Positions 7,450-17,528 of a DNA stretch of 64,000 nucleotides are shown piece by piece (position 1 is the stretch's first letter; each line of letters starts with the position of its first letter). The translations under genes and the position numbers were made by a program. Source of the stretch: Halalkalicoccus jeotgali B3 (GTDB taxonomy: Archaea > Halobacteriota > Halobacteria > Halobacteriales > Halalkalicoccaceae); contig NC_014297.1 in NCBI RefSeq assembly GCF_000196895.1, positions 1,596,294 through 1,660,293 on the forward strand. Direction: 5' to 3'. Below the pieces are notes generated by a model. The model saw only the letters and a list, made by a program, of their open reading frames with translations, ran no database searches and was not told the origin of the DNA.

Positions 7450-9219
7450 TTATGGGTGTGCGAAGTACGCTACCGATTCGTCCTCGGCGTGTTCGTCCCG
7501 TGGTGTATCACCGCTCGACCTGTCCTTAGAACGTTGGGCCACGCTGTCCACTCGTGCGAAGCCGATCCGCTCGAACTGCACCATCTCGTCCACGTCCGTT
7601 TCGCCGAACTCGGGTTCAACCCGCCCTTCGACATCCCCATCCATCGTCCGCAGCCTGACGGGGGCGCTCTCCTCGACGGGCACCCAGTGGATCACGTCGA
7701 CGCCCTCCTCGCGCACGGCGTCGATGTCGTCACCCGTAAACACGAACCCTCCGTCCGAGTAGCGCACACAACCGAGGCCTTTGAGCCAGACGCGCTCGCC
7801 CTCGCTCGGGACGTCTTCGGGTTCGACGAAGACGGCGTCCCCGACGGGGATCTCGCGGGTGCCCCGTTCCTCGTGATCGGGGTGGCGCGGCGGTTCGGCC
7901 ACCGCGGGTCCCTCGCCCGAGAGGCCGACCCGCTCGCCCCCGCGTACGAGGAAGTATCTGTCGGCGCCGTCGTCGATCTTCTCCCTGTTTTTCGCGTAGA
8001 CCGTGCTCATCGCGAGGTCGACGTCGCTGGTCGAGGTACCGAGCTCGATCATCGCCGCCGTCAATGCGTCCCCGCGAATGCCACGCCGGCGCACGCTCGC
8101 GATGGTCGGCGCGCGCGGGTCGTCCCAGCCGTCCAACTCGCCGTCCTCGATCAGCTTCTTGATCCGCGAGGTGCTCATTTTCACGTCGTAGGCGTCGATC
8201 TGGACGTGCCCCCAGTGGATCACCTCGGGGTACTCCCAGCCGAAGTACTCGTAGAGGAAGCGCTGGCGCTTCGCCGAGTCCTGCAGATCGATCCCGCGGA
8301 TGATATGCGTAACGCCCGTCAGATGATCGTCGACGCCGGATTGGAAGTCGAGCATCGGCCAGCAACGGTACTCTGCGGCCTCCTCGCGCGGGTGGGGGCG
8401 ATCGACCATGCGGAAGGCGACCCAATCGCGTAGCGCCGGGTTCTTGTGGGTGATATCGGTGCGCACCCGCAGGACGATCTCGCCAGCGTTGTACTCGCCG
8501 GCGACCATTTCCTCGAATTCATCCATACTTTCCTCGACGCTTTTCTCGCGGTGCGGGCAGGCCTCGCCCGAGTTCTTCAGCTCCGAGAACGTCTCGCCGG
8601 GGCACGTACAGGTGTAGGCCCCGCCGCGGTCGATCAGCTCCCTCGCATGATCGTAGTAGGTCTCGACGCGGTCCGAGGCACGGACCACCTCGTCGGCCTC
8701 GAATCCGAGGTACTCGATGGCCTCGAGGATGGCGTCGTAGGCGTCGAGGTCGGGCCGCTTGGTCTCGGGATCGGTGTCGTCGAACCGACAGAGCATCGAC
8801 CCGTCGTACCTGTCCTTGTAGGTACCGATCACGGCGGGCATCCGGGCGTGGCCGAGATGCCACGGCCCGTTGGGGTTCGGCGCACAGCGCATCCGGATCT
8901 CGTCGTACTCGGCGGCGTTCGGCAGGTCGGGGAGCACGTGCTCGTCGGCTTCGTCCTCGGCTTCGAGTTCCTCGAGGAACTCGGGTGCGAGATCGGCAAG
9001 GCGGTCGCGGCGGTCCTCGGGTGCGAGATCGTTGACCCGTGCGGCGACGGGGGCGGCGATTTCGGGAATGTCGCCGCCATGGGGTCGAAAGTCGGGGTTC
9101 TCGCCCATCAGCGGCCCCATGATCGCGCCGACGTCGGCGTCGCTCTCGTGCTTGACGGCGTTCATCAGTGCGTGTCGCTCGGCCTCCCGCTCGATCCGCT
9201 CTCGAAGCTCCTGGTCCAT
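7450..9219 (-). CDS. gltX: Glutamyl-tRNA synthetase (archaeal type)
   Basis: A 589-residue class I aminoacyl-tRNA synthetase that charges glutamate. The ATP-binding motifs are HLGH at 121-124 (preceded by APNPNGPW) and KMSTS at 347-351. An insertion with C-x-C...C-x-H around residues 204-223 could bind zinc. The C-terminal half is the beta-barrel anticodon domain of the archaeal/GlnRS-like type. Archaeal GluRS is usually non-discriminating when GatDE and GatCAB are used. I chose ATG at 9219, not the upstream in-frame ATG at 9276, because similarity begins with the helix MDQELRERIE. It is the distal gene of the large minus-strand block, 270 bp after idsA. Confidence 0.95.
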   Translation of the reverse strand: MDQELRERIEREAERHALMNAVKHESDADVGAIMGPLMGENPDFRPHGGDIPEIAAPVAARVNDLAPEDRRDRLADLAPEFLEELEAEDEADEHVLPDLPNAAEYDEIRMRCAPNPNGPWHLGHARMPAVIGTYKDRYDGSMLCRFDDTDPETKRPDLDAYDAILEAIEYLGFEADEVVRASDRVETYYDHARELIDRGGAYTCTCPGETFSELKNSGEACPHREKSVEESMDEFEEMVAGEYNAGEIVLRVRTDITHKNPALRDWVAFRMVDRPHPREEAAEYRCWPMLDFQSGVDDHLTGVTHIIRGIDLQDSAKRQRFLYEYFGWEYPEVIHWGHVQIDAYDVKMSTSRIKKLIEDGELDGWDDPRAPTIASVRRRGIRGDALTAAMIELGTSTSDVDLAMSTVYAKNREKIDDGADRYFLVRGGERVGLSGEGPAVAEPPRHPDHEERGTREIPVGDAVFVEPEDVPSEGERVWLKGLGCVRYSDGGFVFTGDDIDAVREEGVDVIHWVPVEESAPVRLRTMDGDVEGRVEPEFGETDVDEMVQFERIGFARVDSVAQRSKDRSSGDTPRDEHAEDESVAYFAHP

Positions 9220-9435
9220 TACCGAATGGTTCGCACGACCGGGTGAAAAGGAAAGTGATCGGACGCGATAGATCACAGCGGGCGGTACAGGGCTCGGTCA
9301 GGTACGCTGTCGATGACGCCTTCAGCACGACGGTGGACCGATTGCGCTCCGCGCGCTCGATTTCTTCGTGAGTGAAACGAACGACGGTTCCGCACGGCTT
9401 TCCGTGACGGTGTTTTTGGAGGAGGGTTGTGCTCC

Positions 9436-9461
9436 GAGCGGGTCGCTACGCGACCTCGGTG
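9436..9461. repeat. Hairpin between idsA and gltX
   Basis: The stretch CCGA-GCG-GGTCGC-TAC-GCGACC-TCGG forms a six-base stem extended by four outer pairs across a three-base bulge. It lies about 30-50 bp past the idsA stop. There is no T-run on either strand, so a canonical terminator is uncertain; mRNA processing between idsA and gltX is an alternative. The rest of the 270-bp interval 9220-9489 shows no convincing gene. Confidence 0.35.
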
Positions 9462-9489
9462 AGGAAAACGGTCCGTATTAACAGGGCCG

Positions 9490-10533
9490 CTAGTAGCCCC
9501 GTTCGATCAGGTAGTCGGCGATCGCTTCGAGTTGGCTTCTGGCTTCGTTCTCGGGTAACACGGCGAGTTCGTCCTTGCCCTCGCGGACGAGCGACTGGGC
9601 GCGTTCGCGGGCGTACTCGATGCTGCCGACCGCTTCGAGTCGCGAGACGGCGTCGTCGATCTCCCGTTCCGTGACCGCTTCGGGGTCGTCGGTTCCGATC
9701 AGCGAGTCGACATCCACACCCTGTTCGCGCGCGTGAAGCGTGATTAGGGTCCGTTTTCCCTCCACGAGGTCGCTGCCCCGCTGTTTGCCCAGTACGTCGC
9801 TCGGGACGGTGAGGTCGAGCACGTCGTCCTGGATCTGGAAGGCTTTGCCGATGTCGATCCCGTAGCGATAGAGCGCTTCGACCGTGCGATCGTCCGCACC
9901 CAGCAGATCCGCGGGGACGCTCGTGGCCGAGCCGTACAGGACCGCCGTCTTGAGTTCGATCATCTCGAGGTACTCCGATTCGCTGACGTCCTCGCGGCGT
10001 TCGAACTCGACGTCGAGCGACTGGCCCTCACAGATCCGCGTACAAGTGCTCGCGAGTGTGCGAAGCGCCTTGAGACTCCGTCCGGGATGTGCCCCGCTTT
10101 CGAGCATGATCTCGAACGCCTTCGAGTAGAGCGTATCGCCCGCGAGGATCGCGGTTTCGAGGTCGTATTCGCGGTGGACCGATGGCACCCCCCGTCGGAG
10201 GTCGTCGTCGTCCATGATGTCGTCGTGGATCAGGGTAAACGACTGGATGGTCTCGATCGACACCGCCGCGCGCAACACGTCGACTGTGTCCCCGTCGAGC
10301 GTCGGGAACTCGCGATAGTCCGTCGAGAGGGGTGCGACGTCACAGAGTGCCTCGGCGGTCAACAGCAACACGGCCGGACGAAGCCGCTTTCCCCCCGCGT
10401 CCAGCAGGTAGCGCGAGGCCTCGTAGAGGCGCTCGGGCCGGGCGATCGGCAGTTCCTCCTCGATCGCTCGGTTGACCCGCTCGCGGCGCTCGGCCACCGC
10501 CTCGGTCACCGACCGGACCTCTGAGTGCGTCAT
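9490..10533 (-). CDS. idsA: Geranylgeranyl diphosphate synthase (polyprenyl synthetase)
   Basis: A 347-residue trans-prenyltransferase that condenses IPP onto allylic diphosphates to make the C20 precursor of archaeal ether lipids. The first Asp-rich motif begins at Asp104 (DDIMDDDD) and the second is QDDVLDL near residue 240. Phe99, five residues before the first motif, is the position known to limit chain length to C20 in archaeal GGPP synthases. The gene is 2 bp downstream of rnj, so probably cotranscribed, and shares this block with mvk and ipk. Confidence 0.93.
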   Translation of the reverse strand: MTHSEVRSVTEAVAERRERVNRAIEEELPIARPERLYEASRYLLDAGGKRLRPAVLLLTAEALCDVAPLSTDYREFPTLDGDTVDVLRAAVSIETIQSFTLIHDDIMDDDDLRRGVPSVHREYDLETAILAGDTLYSKAFEIMLESGAHPGRSLKALRTLASTCTRICEGQSLDVEFERREDVSESEYLEMIELKTAVLYGSATSVPADLLGADDRTVEALYRYGIDIGKAFQIQDDVLDLTVPSDVLGKQRGSDLVEGKRTLITLHAREQGVDVDSLIGTDDPEAVTEREIDDAVSRLEAVGSIEYARERAQSLVREGKDELAVLPENEARSQLEAIADYLIERGY

Positions 10534-10535
10534 AC

Positions 10536-11882
10536 TTACTCGACCAGCGAGATGACGTTCCCGTTGTGCGTGACGTGGATGTCACGGCCCAGTTCGTAGC
10601 CCTGGTTCTGACAGAGGTCGACATAGCCCGAGTAGCCCTTCATGTTCTGGTGGGCCGGGATGACGTGTTTGGGCTGGAGTGCGTCGAGCATCGTGTAGTG
10701 GCCCTCTTGACAGAGGTGGCCCGAGACGTGGATCTCGTCGTAGATGCGCGCACCCTGCATCCGCAGCAGGTTCTCGGACTGGTAGCGCTGGCCCTCGTTG
10801 GTCGGCTCCGGAATGACCCGTGCCGAGAAGATGACCTTATCACCGTCGTCGAGCTGGTAGGGCGTCTCGCCGCGGCCCATTCGAGTGAGCATCGCACGGG
10901 GCTCGCCTTGGTGGCCCGTCACGATCGGCAGGAAGTTCTCCTTGCCCTCGTTCATGATGCGCTTGAAGGTCCGGTCGACTGACTTCCGGTGGCCGAACAT
11001 CCCCACTTCGTCGGGGAAGTCGACGAACCCGAGCCGTTCTGCGGTGCCCGAGTACTTCTCCATCGAGCGGCCCAAGAGCAGGGGCGTACGACCGATGTCT
11101 TGGGCGAACTCGACGAGCGAGGAGACACGGGAGATATGACTGGAGAACGTCGTGGCGACGATCCCGCCGTCGTAGTCCTCGATACTCGTCATGACGTCCT
11201 GGAGGTGGCGCCGTGCGACCGACTCGCTCGGGGTCCGGCCCTTCTTGTTCGCGTTGGTGCAGTCCTCGATGTATGCGAGCACACCCTCTCCCTCGCGACC
11301 GATCTCGCGGAAACGCTTCATGTCGATGGGGTCCTCGATAACGGGCGTGTGGTCCATGCGCTTGTCCAGCCCGTAGACGATCGCGCCCTCCGGCGTGTGG
11401 AGCACGGGGTTGATCGCGTCGATAATCGAGTGGGTGACGTGGACGAACTCGAGTTCGAGCCCGTTGCCGATCTCCATCGTCTCGCCGCCTTCCATCTTCT
11501 GGAGGTCGTTCTCGACGACGAACTTGTTCTCGTCGTTGATCTCCTGTTTGACGAGCTCGATGGTAAAGGGCGTCGCGACGATGGGCGCGTCGTAGCGGTG
11601 GGCGAGCTTGCTGAGCGCCCCGATGTGGTCGAGGTGACCGTGGGTCGGGACGATCGCCTGGACGTCGCCCTCGATGTCGGACATGACGCGGTCGTCGGGA
11701 ATCGCGCCCATGTCGATCAGGTCGAGGCTGTGCATCTTTTCGGTCTGTACGTTGTCGTGAATGAGGACCTTCGACAGGTTGAGCCCCATGTCGAAGATGA
11801 CGACGTCGTCGCCTGCGCGGACGGCGGTCATCTGCCGTCCGACTTCCTCGTAGCCGCCGATTGTTGCGATTTCGATTTCCAT
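10536..11882 (-). CDS. rnj: Ribonuclease J (archaeal, beta-CASP metallo-beta-lactamase fold)
   Basis: A 448-residue aRNase J, a 5'-to-3' exoribonuclease in archaeal mRNA decay. The metallo-beta-lactamase motif HGHLDHIG is at residues 81-88, with further motifs ([23 protein letters not shown]) of the beta-CASP region. The start [15 protein letters not shown] was chosen because family members begin here and the length then equals that of characterised homologues; longer in-frame starts exist upstream. It is directly followed by idsA, an arrangement seen widely in Euryarchaeota. Confidence 0.93.
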   Translation of the reverse strand: MEIEIATIGGYEEVGRQMTAVRAGDDVVIFDMGLNLSKVLIHDNVQTEKMHSLDLIDMGAIPDDRVMSDIEGDVQAIVPTHGHLDHIGALSKLAHRYDAPIVATPFTIELVKQEINDENKFVVENDLQKMEGGETMEIGNGLELEFVHVTHSIIDAINPVLHTPEGAIVYGLDKRMDHTPVIEDPIDMKRFREIGREGEGVLAYIEDCTNANKKGRTPSESVARRHLQDVMTSIEDYDGGIVATTFSSHISRVSSLVEFAQDIGRTPLLLGRSMEKYSGTAERLGFVDFPDEVGMFGHRKSVDRTFKRIMNEGKENFLPIVTGHQGEPRAMLTRMGRGETPYQLDDGDKVIFSARVIPEPTNEGQRYQSENLLRMQGARIYDEIHVSGHLCQEGHYTMLDALQPKHVIPAHQNMKGYSGYVDLCQNQGYELGRDIHVTHNGNVISLVE

Positions 11883-12087
11883 AGTTGGATGTATAGCCGC
11901 TCGCCTGATGGCGAACGCGCTCATTGAAAACCGCGGACGCTCCCGGCACCGCACCGCCGTGAGTCGACAGGTCCCGAACGCTTTCGAGTTCCCGCATGCG
12001 GCAACGGCCGCATTACCCGCGGGTTTCGTTACGCGGCGCTACGCGACCCGTCCGTATAAACTACGTGGGTTCGGTTCACCGCGTGGC

Positions 12088-12903
12088 TCACGCCGGCCGT
12101 CCGACCGACAGCGCCCCGGCGGTCCCCTCGAACCAGCGGGTCGCCGTCCCCCGGTCGCCGCCGACGTCCTCGACGGTGAACTCCGTCCCCGGCCACCACG
12201 GCCCGCGGCGTTCGAGGCGCAACCGCTCGCCCTCGCGCTCGGCGAGCGCGATCCGCGAGCGGGGGACGAACGTGCTGACGCGCGCGCCACCGTCCTGGCG
12301 GATCAGCCCGCCGTCGACCAGCCGATAGGTCCGGGGGCGTCTCGCACCAAGTACCCCCGAAAACAGCGCCGAGAAGCCAAGTCCCATCACGAGCGACCGG
12401 AACACCGACGGAAGGCTGACCAGCCACACGCCGACGATCACCACCACGCCGCCGACCCCGAACAGCACGGCCCGCCGTCGACGCGTCCGGGCGGTCGGGC
12501 GCACCCGCAGGTGGACGACCCGCTCCGAGTGCTCCTCGTAGTGGCGCGCCTGGGCGTTCGCGACGCTCGCGTACAGTGCAATACCAGTCATCGACCAGCA
12601 CAGGAGTATCCATGTCAATGGGTCGAGCGGCGAAACGAACGCCACGCCGGGAACGTAAACGCTCACGATCAGGGGGACGAACGGAACCGCCGCGAGACCG
12701 ACATGGAAACGACGGTCCGCGAGCGCGACCGCCGGACGCGGGTGAAGGCGACCTAAGACCACCACCAGTCCGACGCTGCCGGCGACGGCGACGAGCACGA
12801 GCGGGCCGCTCAACGGCACGCCGTCGAACGTCAGGACGAACAGCGACAGCGTGAACAGATACGCGCTCGCCGAGACGGCGCCCCATCCCGGTGTCCGTAC
12901 CAT
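12088..12903 (-). CDS. Polytopic membrane protein with a cytosolic C-terminal domain (hypothetical)
   Basis: A 271-residue protein with hydrophobic segments near residues 8-50 (two), 70-95, 105-125 and 155-190, separated by Arg-rich loops. A soluble C-terminal region of about 80 residues (YRLVDGGLIRQDG...) looks like a small beta-rich, PH-like domain as in DUF-type haloarchaeal membrane proteins. The start at 12903 (MVRTPGWG) places it 43 bp after ipk. It sits between ipk and rnj in the isoprenoid/RNA block. No catalytic motif is visible. Confidence 0.75.
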   Translation of the reverse strand: MVRTPGWGAVSASAYLFTLSLFVLTFDGVPLSGPLVLVAVAGSVGLVVVLGRLHPRPAVALADRRFHVGLAAVPFVPLIVSVYVPGVAFVSPLDPLTWILLCWSMTGIALYASVANAQARHYEEHSERVVHLRVRPTARTRRRRAVLFGVGGVVVIVGVWLVSLPSVFRSLVMGLGFSALFSGVLGARRPRTYRLVDGGLIRQDGGARVSTFVPRSRIALAEREGERLRLERRGPWWPGTEFTVEDVGGDRGTATRWFEGTAGALSVGRPA

Positions 12904-12946
12904 GAGCAATACATCTCCGATAATCGATAAAAACGTTCCGGCAGGC

Positions 12947-13672
12947 TCAGTCGATCCGGGTCCCGGCGCCCTCGCCCGCGAGAAATCGACCGATTGCGTC
13001 CGGCCCAAAGACCGACGCCGGGGCTTCCAGTTCGAGCAGCGCCCGCACCTTCGCGGCCATCCCGCCGGTGACGTCCGTCGAGTCGCTCTCTCCGAGGTAC
13101 TCCGCCACCTCGTCGTAGCTCCCGATCCGGGGGATAACCGCGCCCGCGTCGTCGAGGACGCCCGGAACGGTCGAACACAGCCCTACCCCGTCGGCGTCCA
13201 GTCCCTCGGCGAGTGCCACGACGAGTTCGTCGCCGCTGACGATCGTCGCGCCCTTCTCCTGTTGGGTGATCACGTCGCCGTACGTCACCGGCACGAACCC
13301 CTCGGCGAGCATCGTCTCGATTCCGTCGAGCGGTAGCGATAGTTCCCCCTCTCGCGTCCGGTAGGCGAGCGAGAGCGGATCGACGGGCACGGCCGACACG
13401 CCCTCGGCCCCGAGCGCCGACAGCACGCGCTCGTTCAGTCGCTCCATCGATCCGTGGATCTCCCGGACCGCCGCCCCGTCGTGGGTTCCCTCAGTAATCG
13501 AGACGCCGTGTTTCGCCGCGTAGCGGTGCCCGAAACTCCCCGCACCGTGGACGAGCGCCACGTCCTCTTGGCCCGCGAGCGCACCCGCGAGGGCCGCGAG
13601 TCGGTCCTCGTCGATCGTTTCCTCGCGGTCCTTCTCGGTGATCACCGACCCGCCGAGTTTCAGGACGATCAC
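12947..13672 (-). CDS. ipk: Isopentenyl phosphate kinase
   Basis: A 241-residue amino-acid-kinase-fold enzyme that phosphorylates isopentenyl phosphate to IPP, the last step of the archaeal alternative mevalonate route. The N-terminal KLGGSVIT binds phosphate, and the HGAGSFGH motif (42-49) carries the histidine characteristic of IPKs that distinguishes them from acetylglutamate and fosfomycin kinases. The ATG overlaps the mvk stop by four bases, so the two are co-translated. Confidence 0.95.
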   Translation of the reverse strand: MIVLKLGGSVITEKDREETIDEDRLAALAGALAGQEDVALVHGAGSFGHRYAAKHGVSITEGTHDGAAVREIHGSMERLNERVLSALGAEGVSAVPVDPLSLAYRTREGELSLPLDGIETMLAEGFVPVTYGDVITQQEKGATIVSGDELVVALAEGLDADGVGLCSTVPGVLDDAGAVIPRIGSYDEVAEYLGESDSTDVTGGMAAKVRALLELEAPASVFGPDAIGRFLAGEGAGTRID

Positions 13673-14652
13673 TCGACACGCACCCCCTCGGCGTCGAGTT
13701 CGGCCCGAAAGCCCTCCTCACAGCCCGGCGTGAACCGTAGGGCGGTCTCGGTCTCCTCAGTTTCGTCGAGCGCGACGATACAGCCCCCACCGCCCGCACC
13801 CGTCAGCTTCGCGCCGTGGGCACCCGCGTCGCGGGCGGCCCAGACCATCCGGTCAAGCGAGCGCGAGGAGACCCCCAGCGCCGACAGCAAGCCGTGATTG
13901 AAGTCCATCAACGTGCCGAGTTCCGCGAGGTCGCCTGCCGCGAGCGCGCGCTCGCCCTGTCTGACGATGTCGCCGACCGTTTCGACGGTATTCGCCGCAA
14001 ACGAGTAGTGCTCGCGTAGCTCCCGTACCCCCGCGACGAGCTCACCGGTGTTGCCCGCCCCGCCGTCAAAGCCGATGACGAAGGGCAGATCGGGCGCGTC
14101 GATCGCCCGACAGTCCTCGCCCTCGACCCGGACCGCACCGCCAGTGGCCGAACAGAAGGTATCGGCCCGCGAGGCCTGTCCCTCCTGGACGTCGTATTCC
14201 GCACGATACGCCCGGTCTGCGATCTCGGTCGTGCTCAGTTCGACGCCCAGCTCGCGGGTCGCGGCGTCGATCCCGGCCACGACGACGGCTGCCGAGGAGC
14301 CCAAGCCCGCACCCAGCGGGATCGCGCTCTCGACGGTGACGTCGAAGCCCGCCTCGGGCACACCGGCGGCCTCGCGGGCCTGGGAAACGGCGGCGTCGAC
14401 GTAGCCCATCGCCGCCTCGACCAGATCGGTCGAGACGTCGACGTCCGGCGTCGCGTCGGCCTCGCCGCTGTACTCGACAGTGAAGCCGTCGAGCGAGAGG
14501 TCCTCCGCGTGAACGTGCAGTCGGCTGTCCCCGCGGCGCTCGACAGTGACCCGCGCCCGGCGCGAGATCGCACACGGAACCGCGGGCTCGCCGTAGACGA
14601 CGGCGTGCTCGCCGAAGAGGTACACCTTCCCCGGCGCGCTTGCGGTAGTCAT
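13669..14652 (-). CDS. mvk: Mevalonate kinase
   Basis: A 327-residue GHMP kinase that phosphorylates mevalonate. The N-terminal ASAPGKVYLFGEHAVVYG is the mevalonate kinase signature, the ATP loop PLGAGLGSSAA is at about residue 105-115, and the C-terminal GAHGAKLTGAGGGG is motif 3. It starts the mvk-ipk pair about 90 bp downstream of rps2. Together with ipk and idsA it supplies C5 to C20 isoprenoids for ether lipids. Confidence 0.96.
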   Translation of the reverse strand: MTTASAPGKVYLFGEHAVVYGEPAVPCAISRRARVTVERRGDSRLHVHAEDLSLDGFTVEYSGEADATPDVDVSTDLVEAAMGYVDAAVSQAREAAGVPEAGFDVTVESAIPLGAGLGSSAAVVVAGIDAATRELGVELSTTEIADRAYRAEYDVQEGQASRADTFCSATGGAVRVEGEDCRAIDAPDLPFVIGFDGGAGNTGELVAGVRELREHYSFAANTVETVGDIVRQGERALAAGDLAELGTLMDFNHGLLSALGVSSRSLDRMVWAARDAGAHGAKLTGAGGGGCIVALDETEETETALRFTPGCEEGFRAELDAEGVRVE

Positions 14653-14745
14653 ACAGTAAGGGTGGTCAACGACGCGGTTTATACGTACAGGTTCGTCGCG
14701 GCGGGCGCTGATCGGCTGTGACGCCGCCGAAAAGGGTGAGCGTCG

Positions 14746-15561
14746 TCAGATCCCGCTCTCGAAGTCCTCGAGGGCGTAGACCGTATCGGCACCGCGGCGA
14801 TCCAGCGTCTCGTTCGCGAGCAGCCAGTAGACGACCGACAGGGCCTTGCGACCCTTGTTGTTCGTCGGAATCACCAGATCGACGTTGCTCGTCGAGTTGT
14901 TCGAGTCACACATCGCGATCACGGGGATTCCCACGGTAATCGCCTCGGTGACGGCCTGTGCGTCCCCGATGGGGTCGGTGACGACCACGACGTCGGGTTC
15001 GATGTAGCCGTCGTACTTGGGGTTGGTCAGCGTCCCGGGGATGAACCGGCCCGTCCGGGCGCGCGCGCCGATCGTCTCGGCGAACTTCTCGGCCGGGAAC
15101 CGGCCGTACTGGCGCGAGGAGGTCACGAGGACCTGCTCGGGGTCGTAGTTCGAGAGGAAGTCCGCGGCGGTGCGGATGCGCTCGTCGGTCTTGGAGATGT
15201 CCAGCACGTACAGTCCATCCGTGCGCACGCGGTGGATGAACCGCTCCATGTCCTGGGTCTTCTGCTGGGTCCCGATGTGGGCCCCCGCGCCGAGGTACTC
15301 CTCGACGGGAATGAGGAGGTCTGCCTCCTCGTCGGGCATGACGTCCTCGTCGAGCGACGGCCCGGCTGGATCCTCGTCCACGTCTGTGTCTGCTTCGGCC
15401 TCGGCCTCCTCGGTGTCGGCGTCGGCGGTCGGTTCCTCGGTCTCGGCTCTGACGTCCTCGTTGGGATCGACGTCGGGGTCCCCGCCCGCTTCGGGTTCGG
15501 GTTCCTCGTCGATCTCCTCCTCGGCGGCGTCGAGCCCGTCTTGGTCTGGTTCGTTGCTCAT
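14746..15561 (-). CDS. rps2: 30S ribosomal protein S2 with an acidic N-terminal extension
   Basis: S2 homologue of 271 residues. The ribosomal part begins around residue 80 ([20 protein letters not shown]) and runs to the C-terminus, with the typical [14 protein letters not shown] and [11 protein letters not shown] stretches. The first about 75 residues are a low-complexity Asp/Glu/Ala segment absent from non-halophilic S2. The ATG overlaps the enolase stop by four bases. Position in the rpoK-eno-rps2-mvk string is conserved in Euryarchaeota. Confidence 0.96.
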   Translation of the reverse strand: MSNEPDQDGLDAAEEEIDEEPEPEAGGDPDVDPNEDVRAETEEPTADADTEEAEAEADTDVDEDPAGPSLDEDVMPDEEADLLIPVEEYLGAGAHIGTQQKTQDMERFIHRVRTDGLYVLDISKTDERIRTAADFLSNYDPEQVLVTSSRQYGRFPAEKFAETIGARARTGRFIPGTLTNPKYDGYIEPDVVVVTDPIGDAQAVTEAITVGIPVIAMCDSNNSTSNVDLVIPTNNKGRKALSVVYWLLANETLDRRGADTVYALEDFESGI

Positions 15562-16757
15562 AGTGCGTCCTCCGCGATGCGGATGAGTTCGTTGAGTTTG
15601 GCGGTTCGCTCGCTGCCGGCCGCGCCCGTTTTGATGAAGGGGGCGTCGGTCGCCACGGCGAGGTGTGCGATGGTCGTGTCCTCGGTCTCGCCCGAACGAT
15701 GCGAGACGACCGGCTCGATGCCGTTTCGCGTCGCGAGTTCGATCGCGTCGAAGGCGTCCGTCAGCGTCCCGATCTGGTTGGGCTTGATCAGGATCGAGTT
15801 GGCCGATCCCTCCCCGATGCCCTGCTGCAGGCGCTCGGTGTTGGTGACGAAGAGATCGTCCCCACAGATCAGCGTCTGCTCGCCGACCTTCTCGGTCAGC
15901 TCGGCGAAGGCCTCGAAGTCGTTCTCGTCGAGGGGATCCTCGACGTAGACGAGATCGTACTCGTCGACGAGGTCAGCGACGTACTCGATCTGCTCTGCGG
16001 TCGAGCGCGTGCGGTCGGAGTACTGGTACTCGCCCTCCTCGTACATCTCGGCGGCCGCGACGTCGAGCCCGAAGCCGATCTCGAATCCGACCTCGTCGGA
16101 GACGGTGTCGGTCGCCTCGGCGACGATCTCGAATGCCTCCTCGTCGCTGATCGAGGGCGCCCACGCGCCCTCGTCGCCCTTTCCTGCCGGAATGTCGCGC
16201 TCGGCGAGGATGTCGTGGACTTCGCCGTGGACCGCGGCGTTGGCAAAGACCGCGTCGGTGACGCTCGGTGCGCCGACCGGCGCTGAGAGGAACTCCTGGA
16301 TGTCCGTCGCGTCGGCGGCGTGTTCGCCCCCGCCGACGACGTTTCCGAGCGGTATGGGAAAGTTCTCGCCGCGGAATGCTCCTCCTAAATGCTGGTACAG
16401 CGGCGCACCGAGCATGTCCGCGCCGGCTTTCGCGGCGGCCATGCTGATGGCGACGGCGCTGTTCGCGCCGATCTCGGAGAAGTCGTCCGTGCCGTCCGCC
16501 GCGTGCAGCGCCGCGTCGACGCTTCGCTGATCGCCGGCGTACACCTCGCCGACTAATCGGGGAACGGCTCGTTCGCGCGCGGCGGCGATCGCCTCCTCGG
16601 GGGCGAGTTCGATCGCTTCGTGCTCGCCCGTGCTCGCGCCGCTGGGTGCAGCCGCACGACCGAACCCGCCGCTCTCGGTCAGCACGTCGGCCTCGACGGT
16701 GCCGTTGCCCCGCGAGTCGAGGATCCGGCGGAGCCGGACCTCGGCGATCAGCGTCAT
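15558..16757 (-). CDS. eno: Enolase
   Basis: A 399-residue phosphopyruvate hydratase that interconverts 2-phosphoglycerate and PEP. Visible family motifs are [11 protein letters not shown] at the N-terminus, the [10 protein letters not shown] loop, the metal-binding [13 protein letters not shown] and CGDDLFVTN segments, [12 protein letters not shown] with the catalytic Lys, and [10 protein letters not shown]. It overlaps rpoK upstream and rps2 downstream by four bases each, placing a glycolytic gene within an RNA polymerase/ribosome operon, as usual in archaea. Confidence 0.97.
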   Translation of the reverse strand: MTLIAEVRLRRILDSRGNGTVEADVLTESGGFGRAAAPSGASTGEHEAIELAPEEAIAAARERAVPRLVGEVYAGDQRSVDAALHAADGTDDFSEIGANSAVAISMAAAKAGADMLGAPLYQHLGGAFRGENFPIPLGNVVGGGEHAADATDIQEFLSAPVGAPSVTDAVFANAAVHGEVHDILAERDIPAGKGDEGAWAPSISDEEAFEIVAEATDTVSDEVGFEIGFGLDVAAAEMYEEGEYQYSDRTRSTAEQIEYVADLVDEYDLVYVEDPLDENDFEAFAELTEKVGEQTLICGDDLFVTNTERLQQGIGEGSANSILIKPNQIGTLTDAFDAIELATRNGIEPVVSHRSGETEDTTIAHLAVATDAPFIKTGAAGSERTAKLNELIRIAEDAL

Positions 16758-16933
16758 CGTCTCCCCCGCTTGACGGTGAACGGGAGCGCCCCCGCGTCGT
16801 ACTCCTCGGCGGCGATAAGGATCGGTTCTGACTGGTCGGTCTCGATCAATACCGGCGCGCCGTAGGACACCTGCAGCGCTCTCGCGCCGAGGATGCGGGC
16901 CTTCTCGTACCGGCTGAACTGTTGGCTCGTCAT
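16754..16933 (-). CDS. rpoK: DNA-directed RNA polymerase subunit K (Rpb6-like)
   Basis: A 59-residue subunit whose sequence ([16 protein letters not shown], then VLIETD and ILIAAEEYD) matches archaeal RpoK. It helps assemble and stabilise the polymerase clamp. Start ATG overlaps the rpoN stop and its own stop overlaps eno. It is short but compositionally and positionally unambiguous. Confidence 0.96.
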   Translation of the reverse strand: MTSQQFSRYEKARILGARALQVSYGAPVLIETDQSEPILIAAEEYDAGALPFTVKRGRR

Positions 16934-17121
16934 TGGTAGGGTGCCACTACGTCCACGAGGTCGGTGTGGCTGACGAGCATCCGGCGACAGCAGTGTCGGG
17001 TCACGCCCAGATCGTCGAGCACCTCGGCGGGATCCTCGCCCTCCTCGACACGGCTGGTAAAGGCCTCCCAGTGCTCGCCGACGACGCTACCACACGTGAA
17101 ACACCGGACTGGTACCATCAT
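16930..17121 (-). CDS. rpoN: DNA-directed RNA polymerase subunit N (Rpb10-like)
   Basis: A 63-residue zinc-bundle subunit with the [11 protein letters not shown] start and the second cysteine pair RHCCRRM, giving the CX2C...CC zinc site of Rpb10. It links RpoD and RpoL in the assembly platform. Two adjacent ATGs (17121, 17118) are possible; family proteins begin MMVPVRC or MIPVRC. It lies 11 bp after rps9 and overlaps rpoK. Confidence 0.96.
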   Translation of the reverse strand: MMVPVRCFTCGSVVGEHWEAFTSRVEEGEDPAEVLDDLGVTRHCCRRMLVSHTDLVDVVAPYQ

Positions 17122-17132
17122 GGGTGAATCAC

Positions 17133-17528
17133 CTAGCGGTAGGACTTCTGGTAGCGCGCCCGCGCACCGGGCCCGCCCCACTTTTTCGGCTCGGACTGGC
17201 GCACGTCGTTGACCAGCAGCGAGCGGTCGAACTCCATGTAGGCGTCGCGCAACTCGGCGTCGTTGTTGAACTCGACCAGCCCGCGGGCGATCGCGGTCCG
17301 GACGGCGTCGGCCTGCCCGTTGTAGCCGCCACCCTGAACGTTCACGTCGATGTCAACGCCCTCGCGAACGTCCTCGACGATGCGAAACGGTTCGAGCATC
17401 TTCAGGCGGGAGATCTCCGGTTCGACCAGCTCGACTGGCTGGGAGTTGATGCGAACGCGCCCCTCGCCGTCGCTGACCGTGGCGCGGGCGATGGCCGTCT
17501 TCTTCTTGCCGCTCGTGTTCGTTACCAT
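17133..17528 (-). CDS. rps9: 30S ribosomal protein S9
   Basis: A 131-residue S9 (universal uS9) with [12 protein letters not shown] at the N-terminus, [19 protein letters not shown] in the middle and a basic C-terminal end ([10 protein letters not shown]) that reaches the P-site tRNA. The ATG at 17528 overlaps the end of rpl13 by seven bases. Part of the rpl18e-rpl13-rps9-rpoN-rpoK string. Confidence 0.97.
   Translation of the reverse strand: MVTNTSGKKKTAIARATVSDGEGRVRINSQPVELVEPEISRLKMLEPFRIVEDVREGVDIDVNVQGGGYNGQADAVRTAIARGLVEFNNDAELRDAYMEFDRSLLVNDVRQSEPKKWGGPGARARYQKSYR

Noticed and set aside
9240..9489. A small protein gene between idsA and gltX
   Set aside because: No frame with a plausible start, composition or promoter; only a hairpin near 9436-9461.
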